Positions 17,501 through 26,600 of a stretch of DNA of 32,197 bases are shown here, one piece after another. The position numbers were made by a program, and so were the translations under genes. How positions within the stretch are numbered: position 1 is the stretch's first letter; each line of letters begins with the position of its first letter. Under the pieces are notes generated by a model. That model searched no databases. It saw only the letters and a list, made by a program, of their open reading frames with translations, and had not been told where the DNA came from. The DNA lies in assembly GCF_003612125.1 (NCBI RefSeq), contig NZ_RAWI01000062.1:1-32197 (forward strand), given 5' to 3'. The DNA is from Corallococcus praedator (GTDB taxonomy: Bacteria; Myxococcota; Myxococcia; Myxococcales; Myxococcaceae).

Positions 17501-17529
17501 CCCGCGCGCGGCCGTGTTCGCTTCCCCAT
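14527..17529 (-). CDS. Paralog B: membrane-anchored multi-module protein without the C-terminal module
   Basis: A 1000-residue relative of paralog A. The basic start MGKRTRPR and one hydrophobic segment (about residues 11-29) give a signal anchor, followed by a Pro/Ser-rich linker to about residue 60. Ten regulatory-like beta-sandwich modules follow in the same order as in the other paralogs. Cys103/Cys120 sit in the inserted segment of module 1 and HTRFFDA in module 2. It ends (VDLTAEASVAKP) exactly where module 10 ends, so the C-terminal module of A, C and E (about 95 residues) is absent. Module 5 has an extra cysteine pair (YCGDRGRGC). There is no Shine-Dalgarno sequence; TATCCT lies 7 nt before the ATG. 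The gap to paralog C's stop is 64 nt. Function unknown. Confidence 0.82.
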   Translation of the reverse strand: MGKRTRPRAGTWVTVGVLAVVALLAGVFWGSGASRSTPAPPSSTPPAASKMPGPRRPVITTAPQPAGSSRITGRVRDARGLVVGARVSASRPEPWRTLSELPCPTTVEGQEKLPVGLRDCGIEYRRMLLELVGARLGEAPVFAEATTDAEGRFVLEGLPEGSVTLWALAETGAGVQPHVPVGREGVELQLEEGRFVEGNVTAQDGTTPIPDARVTVIDREHTRFFDAVADAQGTFHLGPLPLGRYSVFIAADGWASRFIQDLDQEGPLEPVTLARVSRLAGRVVAVDGSPAAGLQVLLDGDTELATEQLTTTDGAGRFSFDDVPELPHQLNVGTVQLGAFATLTVSPPAQDVVLQLQAGVFVDGTVSDDTGHPIAGAKVSTFREDGGPVSAEATTVTSASGRYRLGPVRSGPHAFKIEAVHHLDMEVANQALGRGQGPLDFTLVRAASAEGTVVDAEGQPLAGISVGLHYCGDRGRGCPPEDVTLTDADGRFVLDAPEADSGWIIAEHDAFIPAALEVQVPATSLKLVMNRGASVSGHVTDAQGLPVRQASIRLVREEEAADEGDDVEGAGPRYGATEGSGTFLLQGLRPGHYVLEATVSREWMNERVSQRIELQEREQLDVTLRLEEGRTLSGVAVDGTGQPLADVLISATTPEDDAAWEQFDEGIGGILGLAGIRSGPDGRFTLRHLTAPRYALDASLQDHTFRAERSQGGTFDAEEQLFWAEAQAEQVRLVLARHGHLKGRLVDPDGKAVTTFRAVGDSSFQAMDPVTQDDGTFAIPVTGSGTHALTLNAPGFAPLKQTATWEEGRDVDLGTLTLPRPWTLRLHLRDEETGAPVTQTKGLYAMLQEPVTGGPVRFRPVPEQPVFRDGVHELPTLPPPPFTLDLSAEGFLPVSIEVRSQEPLTVSLDPAARVRLSARDANGQPVPAHFFLAPQDRRHRSYEATAPAGNALLRGVEAGEYLLKTRKTGGRSGSTFPPRSVRIPERGEVDLTAEASVAKP

Positions 17530-17536
17530 GCGAGGC

Positions 17537-17542
17537 AGGATA
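17537..17542 (-). promoter_or_regulatory. Candidate -10 box (TATCCT) for paralog B, leaderless mRNA
   Basis: TATCCT ends 7 nt before the ATG, so transcription would begin at or next to the start codon. A CTGACG hexamer 18 nt further upstream is a possible -35 element; the same CTGACG-N18-TATCCT arrangement occurs before paralog D. Confidence 0.5.
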
Positions 17543-17593
17543 GCCGCCGCCCTGTCACATCGTCAGTCGCCGTGGGCAGGACGTCCGCGGCGC

Positions 17594-20500
17594 TCAGGGG
17601 ACAAGAGGGCTCCACACCGGGCGCACGTCATGGGACGGCGTGCCTTCGGCGGGCACGTCCAGCTCCTCGCGGTGGATCCGGTCCTTCGCGCGGTTCAGGC
17701 CGAGGAGCGTGTAGTGGCCCGCAGGGACCCGGCGGTAGATCAACGACAGTCCCTCCCACTGCTTGAAGGGATGTTGGAGGATCTCCAGGCGCTCGGCGGC
17801 CTTCGCGCTCGTGGGCAGGGGCACCTGGCCTCGAAGCAGGAGGACGGTGTCGATGTCCCCCACCGTCCGCAGCGCGAGCGTGACGCTGGAACCCGCCGCG
17901 TCGAACGTGAGGGTGACCTCTCCGGTGGGTGGAATGGTCACGGACCGGTTGGGGAAGAAGGTCGGGTCGGAGTCTTCGACGGGATAGGCGCTCGCCGTGT
18001 AGAGGCCGGGGGCCACGGAGTCGAAGCTGAAGTCCCCCGGCGGGGGATGGCGCTCGTCCCGGGTCCCATCGGGGCGCGTGAAGACGATCGTCGCGTGGGC
18101 GGGGCGGCCCTGCGCGTCGCGGACGTGGCCCGACACCCGCGCGCCCCGGCCCAGCGAGGCCGTGATGGTCTCCTCCTGCGCGCCCACCGACCTGCTCAGG
18201 GGCAGGAACAGGGGCACGTCCAGTTCGACCGTGAACGCCGTGGCGGGCAGGTGCTCCAGCCGCAGGGTTCCATCCTGCTCCGGCACGGCCCTGTGCCTGT
18301 CCGGGTAGGGCGGGCCTTCGGGCGCGCCTTCCGCGCGGATCCGGTACGTGACGGGCAAGGTGAACTGCGCCCCCGAGTCGACGCGCACGCGTCCGTTGAA
18401 CGGCGCGCCCGTCTCCGCGTCGCGCAGCAGCACGCGCACCGTCCTGCCCCGCGTCAGCGTGAGGACGCCCAGGTCCACGTCGGTGTCGTCCAGGGTGAGG
18501 GTGCGCTCCAGCGGCGCGAAGTCCTGGGCCTCCACCCGCAGCCTCCAGGCACCCGGCTCCTCCGCCGTCAGCTCGAACCTTCCGTCGGGCAGCCGGGAGC
18601 GCATGCCATTCACCTCGAAGGAGGGGAGCGCCACGCCGCCTTCCGCGACCACGCGGCCCCGGACGTGCGGCATGCGGCGCAGCACCAGCCGGACCTCGTC
18701 CACGTCGCTTCCCACCCGGAGCGTGTGCTTCCAGGGCGAGGTGACGCCCTGGCAGCGCGAGGGTTCGACGCGATGGTCCTCCAGGTCCACCCACAGCTCA
18801 TGGCGGGGCCCCCTCAGGTGTCGCAGCGTGAAGCGGCCTTCGTCGTCGGTGAGGACGCCCTTGGGCGTATTCGTCTCCAAGCCATCCACGTCGTAGTCGT
18901 CGTCGGTGCGGGCGCGGTAGTGGGGCGTGTCCCCGTCCGGGACATGGGCGCGGACGGCGGCCCCCGCGAGCGGCTGGCCCCGGGTGTCCACGACGATGCC
19001 CCGCAGTGTGCGCCCTTCCTCCATCCGCAGCGCCACCTCCGGGTTCACTCCCTCCACGATGTCCAGCGGCCGCGAGGCGCGCTGGTCCACGTCGCGCGTC
19101 GGGTTCACGGCCTCGACCACATAGGGGCCGGGCTTCAGGCCCTGGAGCGTGGCCCGGCCCTGCTCGTCCGTCCTCCGCGCGCGTTCGCTCCAGTTGCGCG
19201 CGTCGCGCTTCCAGAGCGTCACCTCGACGTCGGCGAGCGGGGCTCCCGCGGCGTTGCGCACGGTGACGGGCACGCTGGCGCCCCGGTGCATCACCATCCG
19301 CACCTCTTGGGAAGGGATGGTGACCGCGAGCTGTCCGGGCAGGAAATCGGAGTCGTAGACGTCGAGCCATCCGGGGCCCGCTGCCTCCGCATCCAGGGTG
19401 AAGCGTCCGGCATCGTCCGTGCGGGCCACGGCCACCCTGGCCCCTGCTGGAGAATCCGTCATCGGTCCCTGGTGAAGACGGAGCTCCTTGTGGGCGAGCG
19501 GCTGGCCCTCTTCATCGACGAGGAGGCCTTCCACGGAGACCGCGCGGGAGAGCGTGAAGTCGAGCGGCTCCGTGTCCCCGTCGACCAGATCGATGGTGGT
19601 CGACTCCATGAGATGTCGGTCGGCCCGGGCAATCACGTAGGTTCGCACGGCGAGCAGGGGGCCCAACTGGTAGTGCCCGCTGGCGTCGGTGACGGTCCGC
19701 TGGGTCTCGGAGAGGCCTTCTTCATCCATCATGCGGACCGCGCTGATCCGCGCACCTTCGATGGGTCGCCCGGCGTCGTCGCGCACGGTGCCCTGGAGGA
19801 GCACCCCCGGTTCGAGCGTGAGCACCAGGTCCTCCCGGGGGCCGGTGTCGACGGTGGCGAAGGCGTCCTGTGCCGCCGTCTGCGCGAAGAGCTTGTTCTC
19901 ATGGGTCCCCGCCACCCTGAAGTCGAAGCGTCCCTGTGCGTCCGTGGTGGTGCGGTAGCGGGCCATGTCGTTCCAGGGCGACAGCATCCGGACGTGGACC
20001 CCGGGCGCGGGAGCGCCTTGCGCGGACACCACCCGGCCCGCGTAGCGCGAAGGGCGCTCCAGGAGGAGCACCTGGGATTCGAGCGGATTGGCGTCCCGGA
20101 GCATGCGCGGGCTCCTTTCGTCGGCGGTGGCGAGGAGCGCGTAGCGGGTCGAGGGAAGCGGCCCGATGCGGAAGCGCCCCCGGGCATCGCTGGTCGCGTC
20201 GAAGAAGCGCGTGTGCTCATGGGAGAAGACGGTCACCTGGGCACCCGCGAGGGGCTCCCGGTTGCGCACGTCCTGCACGACGATGCCCTCGAAGACGTGC
20301 CCGTCCTCCAGGGCCAGCACCACGTCCTGCCTTCCCGCCGCCACGTCGTGAACCTTCGCCGCGCCCTCGGGCCCCAGGGCCCAGAGGGTGACGGTGCCCT
20401 CCGGCAGCCCGTCGAGCACGAAGGTGCCGTCCTCCTCCGTGGTAGCCGCCGCGAGGATGCGCGCCTCTCCCTCCCGAGCGCTCACCTGATCCAGCAGCTC

Positions 20501-20854
20501 CTCATGGGCCTCGGTCCAGCAATCCGTCAGTCGGGCCCGGGCCTTCGGGGACGCGTAGGTCGGAGGGCAGGAGCGCTCCGACAGCGTCTCCTCCGGCTCC
20601 ACACTCGACGCGGACACGCTCACCCCGGCGACTGGGCCCCGGGCATCACGCACGAGCCCCGTGATGCGCAGGCTCGCGCCGGGCACGGGTGTGACGCGCG
20701 GCCCGGTGACGAAGCTGCCCGAAGTGGCCCCGGCGGTGGTGCCAGGGGACCCCCGCTTCGAGGCGGCTCCGTGTCCACGCAGGAAGTACGTCACGAGCAA
20801 CAGTCCGACGATGCCCGCGATGATGAAGACCCACCGGCGATTCCCCTGGCGCAT
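17594..20854 (-). CDS. Paralog C: membrane-anchored protein with 10 modules plus C-terminal module
   Basis: A 1086-residue member of the array, closest in plan to A and E. The start MRQGNRRW leads into a transmembrane anchor (about residues 9-24), then a Gly/Ser/Thr linker, ten regulatory-like modules and the C-terminal module (AGHYTLLGL, HREELDV, ending WSPLVP). Module 1 carries Cys96/Cys112 and module 2 HTRFFDA. In module 7 the SQGGT motif of the siblings reads CQGVT. The frame is open for 14 more codons, but those lack an anchor-like sequence and would abut the stop of paralog D; the ATG at 20854 aligns with the other paralogs. No ribosome site is present; TATCCT lies 9 nt upstream. No enzymatic motif seen. 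Confidence 0.82.
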   Translation of the reverse strand: MRQGNRRWVFIIAGIVGLLLVTYFLRGHGAASKRGSPGTTAGATSGSFVTGPRVTPVPGASLRITGLVRDARGPVAGVSVSASSVEPEETLSERSCPPTYASPKARARLTDCWTEAHEELLDQVSAREGEARILAAATTEEDGTFVLDGLPEGTVTLWALGPEGAAKVHDVAAGRQDVVLALEDGHVFEGIVVQDVRNREPLAGAQVTVFSHEHTRFFDATSDARGRFRIGPLPSTRYALLATADERSPRMLRDANPLESQVLLLERPSRYAGRVVSAQGAPAPGVHVRMLSPWNDMARYRTTTDAQGRFDFRVAGTHENKLFAQTAAQDAFATVDTGPREDLVLTLEPGVLLQGTVRDDAGRPIEGARISAVRMMDEEGLSETQRTVTDASGHYQLGPLLAVRTYVIARADRHLMESTTIDLVDGDTEPLDFTLSRAVSVEGLLVDEEGQPLAHKELRLHQGPMTDSPAGARVAVARTDDAGRFTLDAEAAGPGWLDVYDSDFLPGQLAVTIPSQEVRMVMHRGASVPVTVRNAAGAPLADVEVTLWKRDARNWSERARRTDEQGRATLQGLKPGPYVVEAVNPTRDVDQRASRPLDIVEGVNPEVALRMEEGRTLRGIVVDTRGQPLAGAAVRAHVPDGDTPHYRARTDDDYDVDGLETNTPKGVLTDDEGRFTLRHLRGPRHELWVDLEDHRVEPSRCQGVTSPWKHTLRVGSDVDEVRLVLRRMPHVRGRVVAEGGVALPSFEVNGMRSRLPDGRFELTAEEPGAWRLRVEAQDFAPLERTLTLDDTDVDLGVLTLTRGRTVRVLLRDAETGAPFNGRVRVDSGAQFTLPVTYRIRAEGAPEGPPYPDRHRAVPEQDGTLRLEHLPATAFTVELDVPLFLPLSRSVGAQEETITASLGRGARVSGHVRDAQGRPAHATIVFTRPDGTRDERHPPPGDFSFDSVAPGLYTASAYPVEDSDPTFFPNRSVTIPPTGEVTLTFDAAGSSVTLALRTVGDIDTVLLLRGQVPLPTSAKAAERLEILQHPFKQWEGLSLIYRRVPAGHYTLLGLNRAKDRIHREELDVPAEGTPSHDVRPVWSPLVP

Positions 20855-20863
20855 GCGGCGGCC

Positions 20864-20869
20864 AGGATA
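20864..20869 (-). promoter_or_regulatory. Candidate -10 box (TATCCT) for paralog C, leaderless mRNA
   Basis: TATCCT ends 9 nt before the ATG. The sequence from the box through the start codon is identical to that before paralog D. A TTGAGC lies 21 nt further upstream, too far for a standard spacer, so the -35 is uncertain. Confidence 0.5.
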
Positions 20870-20892
20870 GCCGCGAACCGCGGAGCGCGTGC

Positions 20893-23610
20893 TCAACGCG
20901 GACGGGCGGGCACCGTCACCGTGACGACCTCCTGATGGGCGTCCAGTGACACGTCCTGCTGGCGGCCGTCCTGCTGCAATCGGACGGTGAAGAGGCGGGT
21001 CGTGAGGGGCAGGCCGTCCAGGTCGATCGCGCCCTCCGCGTCGAGCCTTCCGTGGAAGCGAGGCGGATCGGGGTCCCGGTCCGGTTGGGGGTTGTCCTTG
21101 TAACTGGGGACCACGAAGACGGGGACTCCCGCCATGGACCCCGGGTTCGCTTCGTCGCGAACGAACAGGCGTGTCTTGCGGCCCCGGGTCATCACCAGGG
21201 TGCCCAGGTCCACGTCCTCACCCGGCTGCCCCTCCACGTCCCGTTCGAGGTCGAAAAAACCCTCCGCGCTGATCCGGACACCGCCGATGGTGTCCCGCCG
21301 CACGAGGTCGAAGACGCCGTCCGGCGCCTGGGTGGCCCCCTTGTATTCGTATTTGACCGAGAGCGAAGAGGACAGGGGCTGGCCCTCCGCGTTCACGACG
21401 CGCGCTTTCAGGCGGGGGCTTCGCTCCAGGACCAGCCGGAGGTCCTCCGAGCCCGGGGCGACGTGCAACGAGAAGGCGTCGGCCGTTCCACCCCGTGAGC
21501 GCGAGGGGGCGAAGCTTCGCCCCTCCTTCCAGGCGACGAGCTGGTAGGTCGGAGCCACCAGGTGCTGGAGGACGAAGCGCCCGTCCGGGCCGGAGCGCAC
21601 CCCGCCCCGCTCCCGCGGGTCGCACGGTTCAACGAGGAGCTGCCACGCGGGGGCGTCGTCCAACGGGATGCAGGCCCGGACCTGGACGCCCGGGACCGGT
21701 TGTCCGAAGGTGTCCACCGTCATTCCTTCGAGCGTGCGACCTTCCTCGAAGCGCAGTGTCACCTCGGCCTGGGTGTGCTCCTCCAGTTCAACGGGCCGCG
21801 AAGTGGACTGCTCCATGCCAGGGGTCCTGCGCCAGGCCTCGAGCATGTAGGGCCCGGCCTTCAGCCCTCGCAGCGAGAAGCCGCCCTTTGCGTCCACGGT
21901 GTCGGTGTGTGCGTCGCCGCTCCCCGGAGTGGTGTCCCACAGCTTGACGGTCACGTCCGTCATGGGGGCTCCCTTCGCGTCCACGACGGTGCCGGACACG
22001 GAGGCGCCCCGGTGAAGCACCACGCGGACCTCCGTCGAGGGCACCTTCACGTCGACCTTCGCGGCGGTGAAGTCCCTGGCCTCGGCGAAGAGCCAGCCCG
22101 AGTCTTCCCGGTCGGAATCCAACAGGAAGCGGCCCGCCTCGTCCGACACCGTGTTCGCGTCCCGGTTCGAACTCCTGGCCCGGGTAAAGCCATCGGCGGC
22201 GTCGCGCTTGGAGAGGAACCGCAGGGCGACCCCCGCGAGTGGCGCGCCTCCGGTATCGACCACGGTGCCTTCGACCGACACGGCGCGAGCCAGGGTGAAG
22301 TCCCACGTCCTCGCGAGGTCATCCCTCCGGGAGAGGTGCTCCACCTTGTTCATGAAGTGGTCGCGGGTGAGGGTGATTTCCAGGTAGGGCCCGATCAGCG
22401 GCCCCAGCCGGTAGTGGCCTGCTTCGTCGGTGAGGGCCTCCGGGGGCGGGTCGTCGCCCGGGTCCTGCTTCTTCACGGTCAGCCGCACGCCTTCCAGGGG
22501 GCGGCCCTGTTCATCCCGCACGGTGCCCTCCAGGAACGAACAGGGCGTCATCCGCAGGACGAGCTTCTCCGAGGTCTTCTCCGTCGAGGCCTCGCCGTAA
22601 GCGGTCCGCTCGGGGTTCCAGACCCAGGCGTGGTTCAGGACCGCCGGGACCTCCTCGAAGGTGAAGCGCCCCTGGGCGTCGGTTCGGGTGGTCTGGAGGT
22701 CCGCCCCCTTGAAATCGGGACGCAGGTTCACGGTGAGCCCTTCCGCCGGCAGGCCCTGGGGCGTGAGCACCAGGCCTTCCAGCCAGCGCATCCGATGGAG
22801 CTTGAGGTCCACCTCCACGTCGGAGTCGATCCAGGGTTCCTCGCGGAAGACCCCCGTGCGCCATCCCTGCGCGCTCGCGACCTCCAGGTAGCGTCCTGGA
22901 GGAAGGGGGCCCACGCGGAAGCGCCCCTGATCATCCGCGATCGCGTCGAAGAAGCGGGTGTGGGCTTCGTGCAGCACCGTCACCCGGGCCCCGGGAATGG
23001 GCGTGTGTCCCAGCGCCTCCGTCACGGTGCCGGAGAGCTGGAAGCCTTCCTCCAACTCCAGCTCCACGGCCTCGCTGCCCGCCGGGACTTCCGGGCGCAT
23101 CACCGCGCCGTGTTCGCCCAGGGCCCAGAGCGCGAACGCTCCAGAGGGCAGTCCCTCGAGGGCGAAGGTGCCATCCTCCGCCGACGTCGTCTGCGCGAAC
23201 ACGGGCGCCTCGCCTTCGCGCGCTTCCACGAGCCGCGCGACCTCTTCCTCCATGTGCACGATGCGGCAGGCGTTCTCCCGCACACTGCTGGGGGCCTGTC
23301 TGTCGCGAAGGGGCTCGGGACACGGTCGCTCCGACAGGGTCTCCGCGTCCGCCCGGGAGGCGGTGATGCGAACGCCTGGGACCGACCCTCGCGCATCGCG
23401 CACCACGCCGGTGATGCGCAGACTTCCGGTGGGGGTGGGCACGGCGTGCTCCGACGTGTTCCACGTGTTCAGCGAACGCTCCTGGGAGGAGGAGCTTCGC
23501 GGTGCCGGATTCCTGGGCGTGTCCTCCGTTCGTGGAAGGAGCGTCAGCAGCAGCAGTCCAAGGACGACGACCACGCCCATCAACCACCGGCTTTGCATCC
23601 CCTTGCGCAT
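20893..23610 (-). CDS. Paralog D: shortest array member, 9 modules
   Basis: A 905-residue paralog. The start MRKGMQSRWL is shared almost exactly with E, followed by a transmembrane anchor (about residues 10-25) and a Ser/Asn-rich linker. Nine regulatory-like modules follow in the common order; the protein ends (VVTVTVPARPR) at the end of module 9, so module 10 and the C-terminal module are missing. Cys97/Cys115 lie in module 1, HTRFFDA in module 2. It has more extra cysteines than its siblings (TPCSF, RACIP, EPCDP). The stop is followed after 38 nt by the start of C. No remnant of the missing modules fits in that gap, so the shortening is a clean loss rather than a recent frameshift. No ribosome site; TATCCT lies 9 nt before the ATG. 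Confidence 0.82.
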   Translation of the reverse strand: MRKGMQSRWLMGVVVVLGLLLLTLLPRTEDTPRNPAPRSSSSQERSLNTWNTSEHAVPTPTGSLRITGVVRDARGSVPGVRITASRADAETLSERPCPEPLRDRQAPSSVRENACRIVHMEEEVARLVEAREGEAPVFAQTTSAEDGTFALEGLPSGAFALWALGEHGAVMRPEVPAGSEAVELELEEGFQLSGTVTEALGHTPIPGARVTVLHEAHTRFFDAIADDQGRFRVGPLPPGRYLEVASAQGWRTGVFREEPWIDSDVEVDLKLHRMRWLEGLVLTPQGLPAEGLTVNLRPDFKGADLQTTRTDAQGRFTFEEVPAVLNHAWVWNPERTAYGEASTEKTSEKLVLRMTPCSFLEGTVRDEQGRPLEGVRLTVKKQDPGDDPPPEALTDEAGHYRLGPLIGPYLEITLTRDHFMNKVEHLSRRDDLARTWDFTLARAVSVEGTVVDTGGAPLAGVALRFLSKRDAADGFTRARSSNRDANTVSDEAGRFLLDSDREDSGWLFAEARDFTAAKVDVKVPSTEVRVVLHRGASVSGTVVDAKGAPMTDVTVKLWDTTPGSGDAHTDTVDAKGGFSLRGLKAGPYMLEAWRRTPGMEQSTSRPVELEEHTQAEVTLRFEEGRTLEGMTVDTFGQPVPGVQVRACIPLDDAPAWQLLVEPCDPRERGGVRSGPDGRFVLQHLVAPTYQLVAWKEGRSFAPSRSRGGTADAFSLHVAPGSEDLRLVLERSPRLKARVVNAEGQPLSSSLSVKYEYKGATQAPDGVFDLVRRDTIGGVRISAEGFFDLERDVEGQPGEDVDLGTLVMTRGRKTRLFVRDEANPGSMAGVPVFVVPSYKDNPQPDRDPDPPRFHGRLDAEGAIDLDGLPLTTRLFTVRLQQDGRQQDVSLDAHQEVVTVTVPARPR

Positions 23611-23619
23611 GCGGCGGCC

Positions 23620-23625
23620 AGGATA
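23620..23625 (-). promoter_or_regulatory. Candidate -10 box (TATCCT) for paralog D, leaderless mRNA
   Basis: TATCCT ends 9 nt before the ATG; CTGACG, a possible -35, lies 18 nt further upstream, as for paralog B. Confidence 0.5.
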
Positions 23626-23676
23626 GCCTCCACCCGTGAACTCCGTCAGGTGGGGAGCATGGGAGGGACGCCCACG

Positions 23677-26600
23677 TCAGGGGGCGAGCGGTCTCCACGC
23701 TGGGCGCACTTCGAGGGACACCGTGCCCTCCGCGGGCAGCTCCAGCTCTTCCCGGTGGATCCGTTCCGTCGCGCGGTCGATGGCGAAGAGCGTGTAGTGG
23801 CCCGCGGGGACGCGCTCGAAGCGCAGCGTCACGGGCAGCTGCGCCAGCCGCTCCTGGGGATGGCTTCGTGCCGCCAGCCGCCGGGACGCCATGACGTCCT
23901 CGGGCCAGGGCTCCGAGCCGGGGATGAGCAGGGCCTTCAAGACGTCCTCCGCCAGCCGCAACGTCACCGTGGCGCCACGCTCCAGCGCTTCGAGCGTGAC
24001 GACGACCTGCCCGCTGGCGGGGACCCGCAGGGACTTCGGTTGGACGTTGCCCTCGGAGAGTCTCTTGTCGTCCTCATCAAATGGGACGGCGGTGAAGGAA
24101 TAGAGGCCCGGGGAAAGGCCGCTCATGACCAGGGTGCCCGTGGAGACCACGCGCTGCTGCGTGTCGCCGTCCGGCATCGTCATGAGGAGGATCGCCCGCA
24201 TGGGGCGCCCCTGGGCATCCCGGATGTTCACCTCCACCCGGGCTCCGCGCTCCAGCAGGGCCGTGAACTCCCGCGCCCCGGCGTCCAGCGTCTGGCGCAG
24301 CGGCAGATAGCCGGGGACTTCCAATTCGAGGGTGAGGGGCGTGGAGGGCAGGTGTTCCAGGAGACAGGTGCCGTCTGGCGTCAGCGCGGCCCGGAGCCTG
24401 CGGAATGCCAGCACGGGGTCGCCGGGTCCTTCGCTCCGCAGCCGGTAGAAGACGGTGCCCGAGTGTTGGACCCCGCGCCCCGGAGCATCGCGCAACTCGC
24501 CGGTGAAGGGGCGGCCCGTCTGGGCCTCGCGCAGGACGCCGCGCACCGTCCGGCCTCCCGACAGCGTGAGCGTGCCCAGGTCCACGTCGGCCCCGCCCTC
24601 CACCGTGAACGTCCGCTCCAGCGTCGCCAGGCCCTTGGCGCGGATCACCAGGGTGTGGCGGTCGGTGGCTCCGGACAGGTCCACGTTGAAGTCGCCGCTC
24701 GGGGAGCGGTGTTCGTCGAAGTTGACGGTGAACGCCGTCACGGGCGCGCCCCCCGGCCCCACCACCCGGCCCCGGGCGTGGGGTCTGCGGTGGAGCACCA
24801 GTCGGACCTCGCGGACGTCGCTTCCCACCCGCAGCGTCTGTTTCTTGCCGGGGATGCCTCCCTGGGACCTGGCGGGCTCGAAGTCGTAGTCCGCGTGGTT
24901 CGCGGTCAGCACGTACCGGGAGGCGTCCAGGTGCTTGAGGACGAAGCGGCCCTCGTCGTCCGAGCGCAGGCTCTCCAAGCCCATCCAGGGCATGTCGGGG
25001 TTCTCCCGGTAGAGCGGGAGGTCCTCCTCGGGAACCCACATCCGGATGAGCACCCCCGGCAGGGGCCGACCTGCTCCGTCCACGGTGAGGCCCGTCAGCG
25101 TCCGGGTCCCCTCCATCCGCAGGGACACCGTCGTGGTCTCCGCGTCCGCGACCTCCACCGGCTGCGAGACGCTGCGCGTGTGGGCCGGGGCCTGGACGGA
25201 GGCCTCCACCACGTAGCGGCCGGGACTCACACCCTGGAGGGTGAAGCGTCCCTGCTCGTCCGTGGCTCCCGAGCGCGCGGCGCCATCCTGCACGTCGCGC
25301 TTCCAGAGGGTGATACTGATGCCGGGCAGGGGGGCTCCCGCCGCGCTCACGACGGTGCCGCGGACGGTGGAGCCCCGGCGCAACACCCGTCGGATGCCCC
25401 GCGAGGGAATCCGCACGGCGAACCGTTCCGGGATGAAGCGGTCCCCATTGAGTTCAATCCACCCGGGCCCCACGGCCTGGGAGTCCAGCACGAAGCGCCC
25501 GGTCTCATCCGAAACGGCGATGTCTTCATCCCCGCCCGTCCCGGTGAGCAGCAGCTCGCCGGTGTGCAGCTTCACCTCCAGGCCCGCGAGCGGCTGGCCC
25601 GCCTCGTCGACCAGCCGCCCTTCCACCGAACCTGCACGCGACAACGTGAAGTCGCAGGGCTCCGTGTCCTCGGCCACCTCCTGGTCCACGGGCCCTTCAT
25701 CGAGGTGGTGCTCGGCCTGGACGCGGAGCTCGTAGGTCGCGGGGGCCAGCGGGCCCAGCCGGTAGCGCCCATCCGCGCGGGTCACCGCCTGCCCGCGCTC
25801 GCCGAGGGCGACGGGCTGGAAGGGTCGTGCCGTGAGCTTCGCTCCAGCGACTGACTTCCCGGTGTCGTCCCGCACGGTGCCCTGGAGGAAGACGCCGGGT
25901 CGCAGTTGGAGCAACAGCCCTTCCCCGGGCGGGGACTCGATGGAGGCGAACGCATCCTGCGCCGTGCTCCGCGTGAAGACCTCCTGCTCGGAGGGCAGCG
26001 CCGTGGTGAACGCGAAGCGCCCCTGGGAGTCCGTGGTGGTGGCCTGGATGAGGTCCAGTTCGTCGGAGGTGAGGGGCGACAGCCAGACCTGGACCCCCGC
26101 CGCGGGCGCACCCTGTTCGGACACCACCTGCCCCGCGAAGCGCGAGGGACGGCGGAGTGTCAGCGCCTCCAGGTCAGCGGGCTCCACGTCCCGGATGAGG
26201 AGCACGCCTTCGCCCGCGAGTGCGAAGAGCGCGGCGTAGCGTGTGCGGGGAAGGGGCCCCAGGCGGAAGTGTCCCCGGGCATCAGCGCGCACGTCGAAGA
26301 AGCGCGTGTGGTGATGGGAGAACAGCGTGAGCGTCACCTCCGTGAGGGGCTCCGTCGAACCCTCCACCTTGACGCTGCCCTCGAAAACGAGGCCGTCGTC
26401 GAGCGACAACACCACATCCCGGGTCCCGGCCAGGATGTCGTGTTGCTTCACCGCGCCCGAGTCACCGAGCGCCCAGAGCGTGACGGCGCCCTCCGGGAGT
26501 CCATCGAGCACGAAGGTGCCATCCTCTGCGGTCGTCGTCTCCGCGAGGACGGGCGCTTCGCCTTCGCGGGCGCTCACCTGCTCCAGCACCCGGGCCTGGG

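Noticed and set aside
16829-25854. Very long plus-strand open frames (1368 and 1430 codons) opposite paralogs B, C, D and E
   Set aside because: They are antisense to well-supported modular genes, rich in His/Arg/Gly/Val in the way reverse frames of GC-rich codons are, have no recognisable domains, and run across gene borders.
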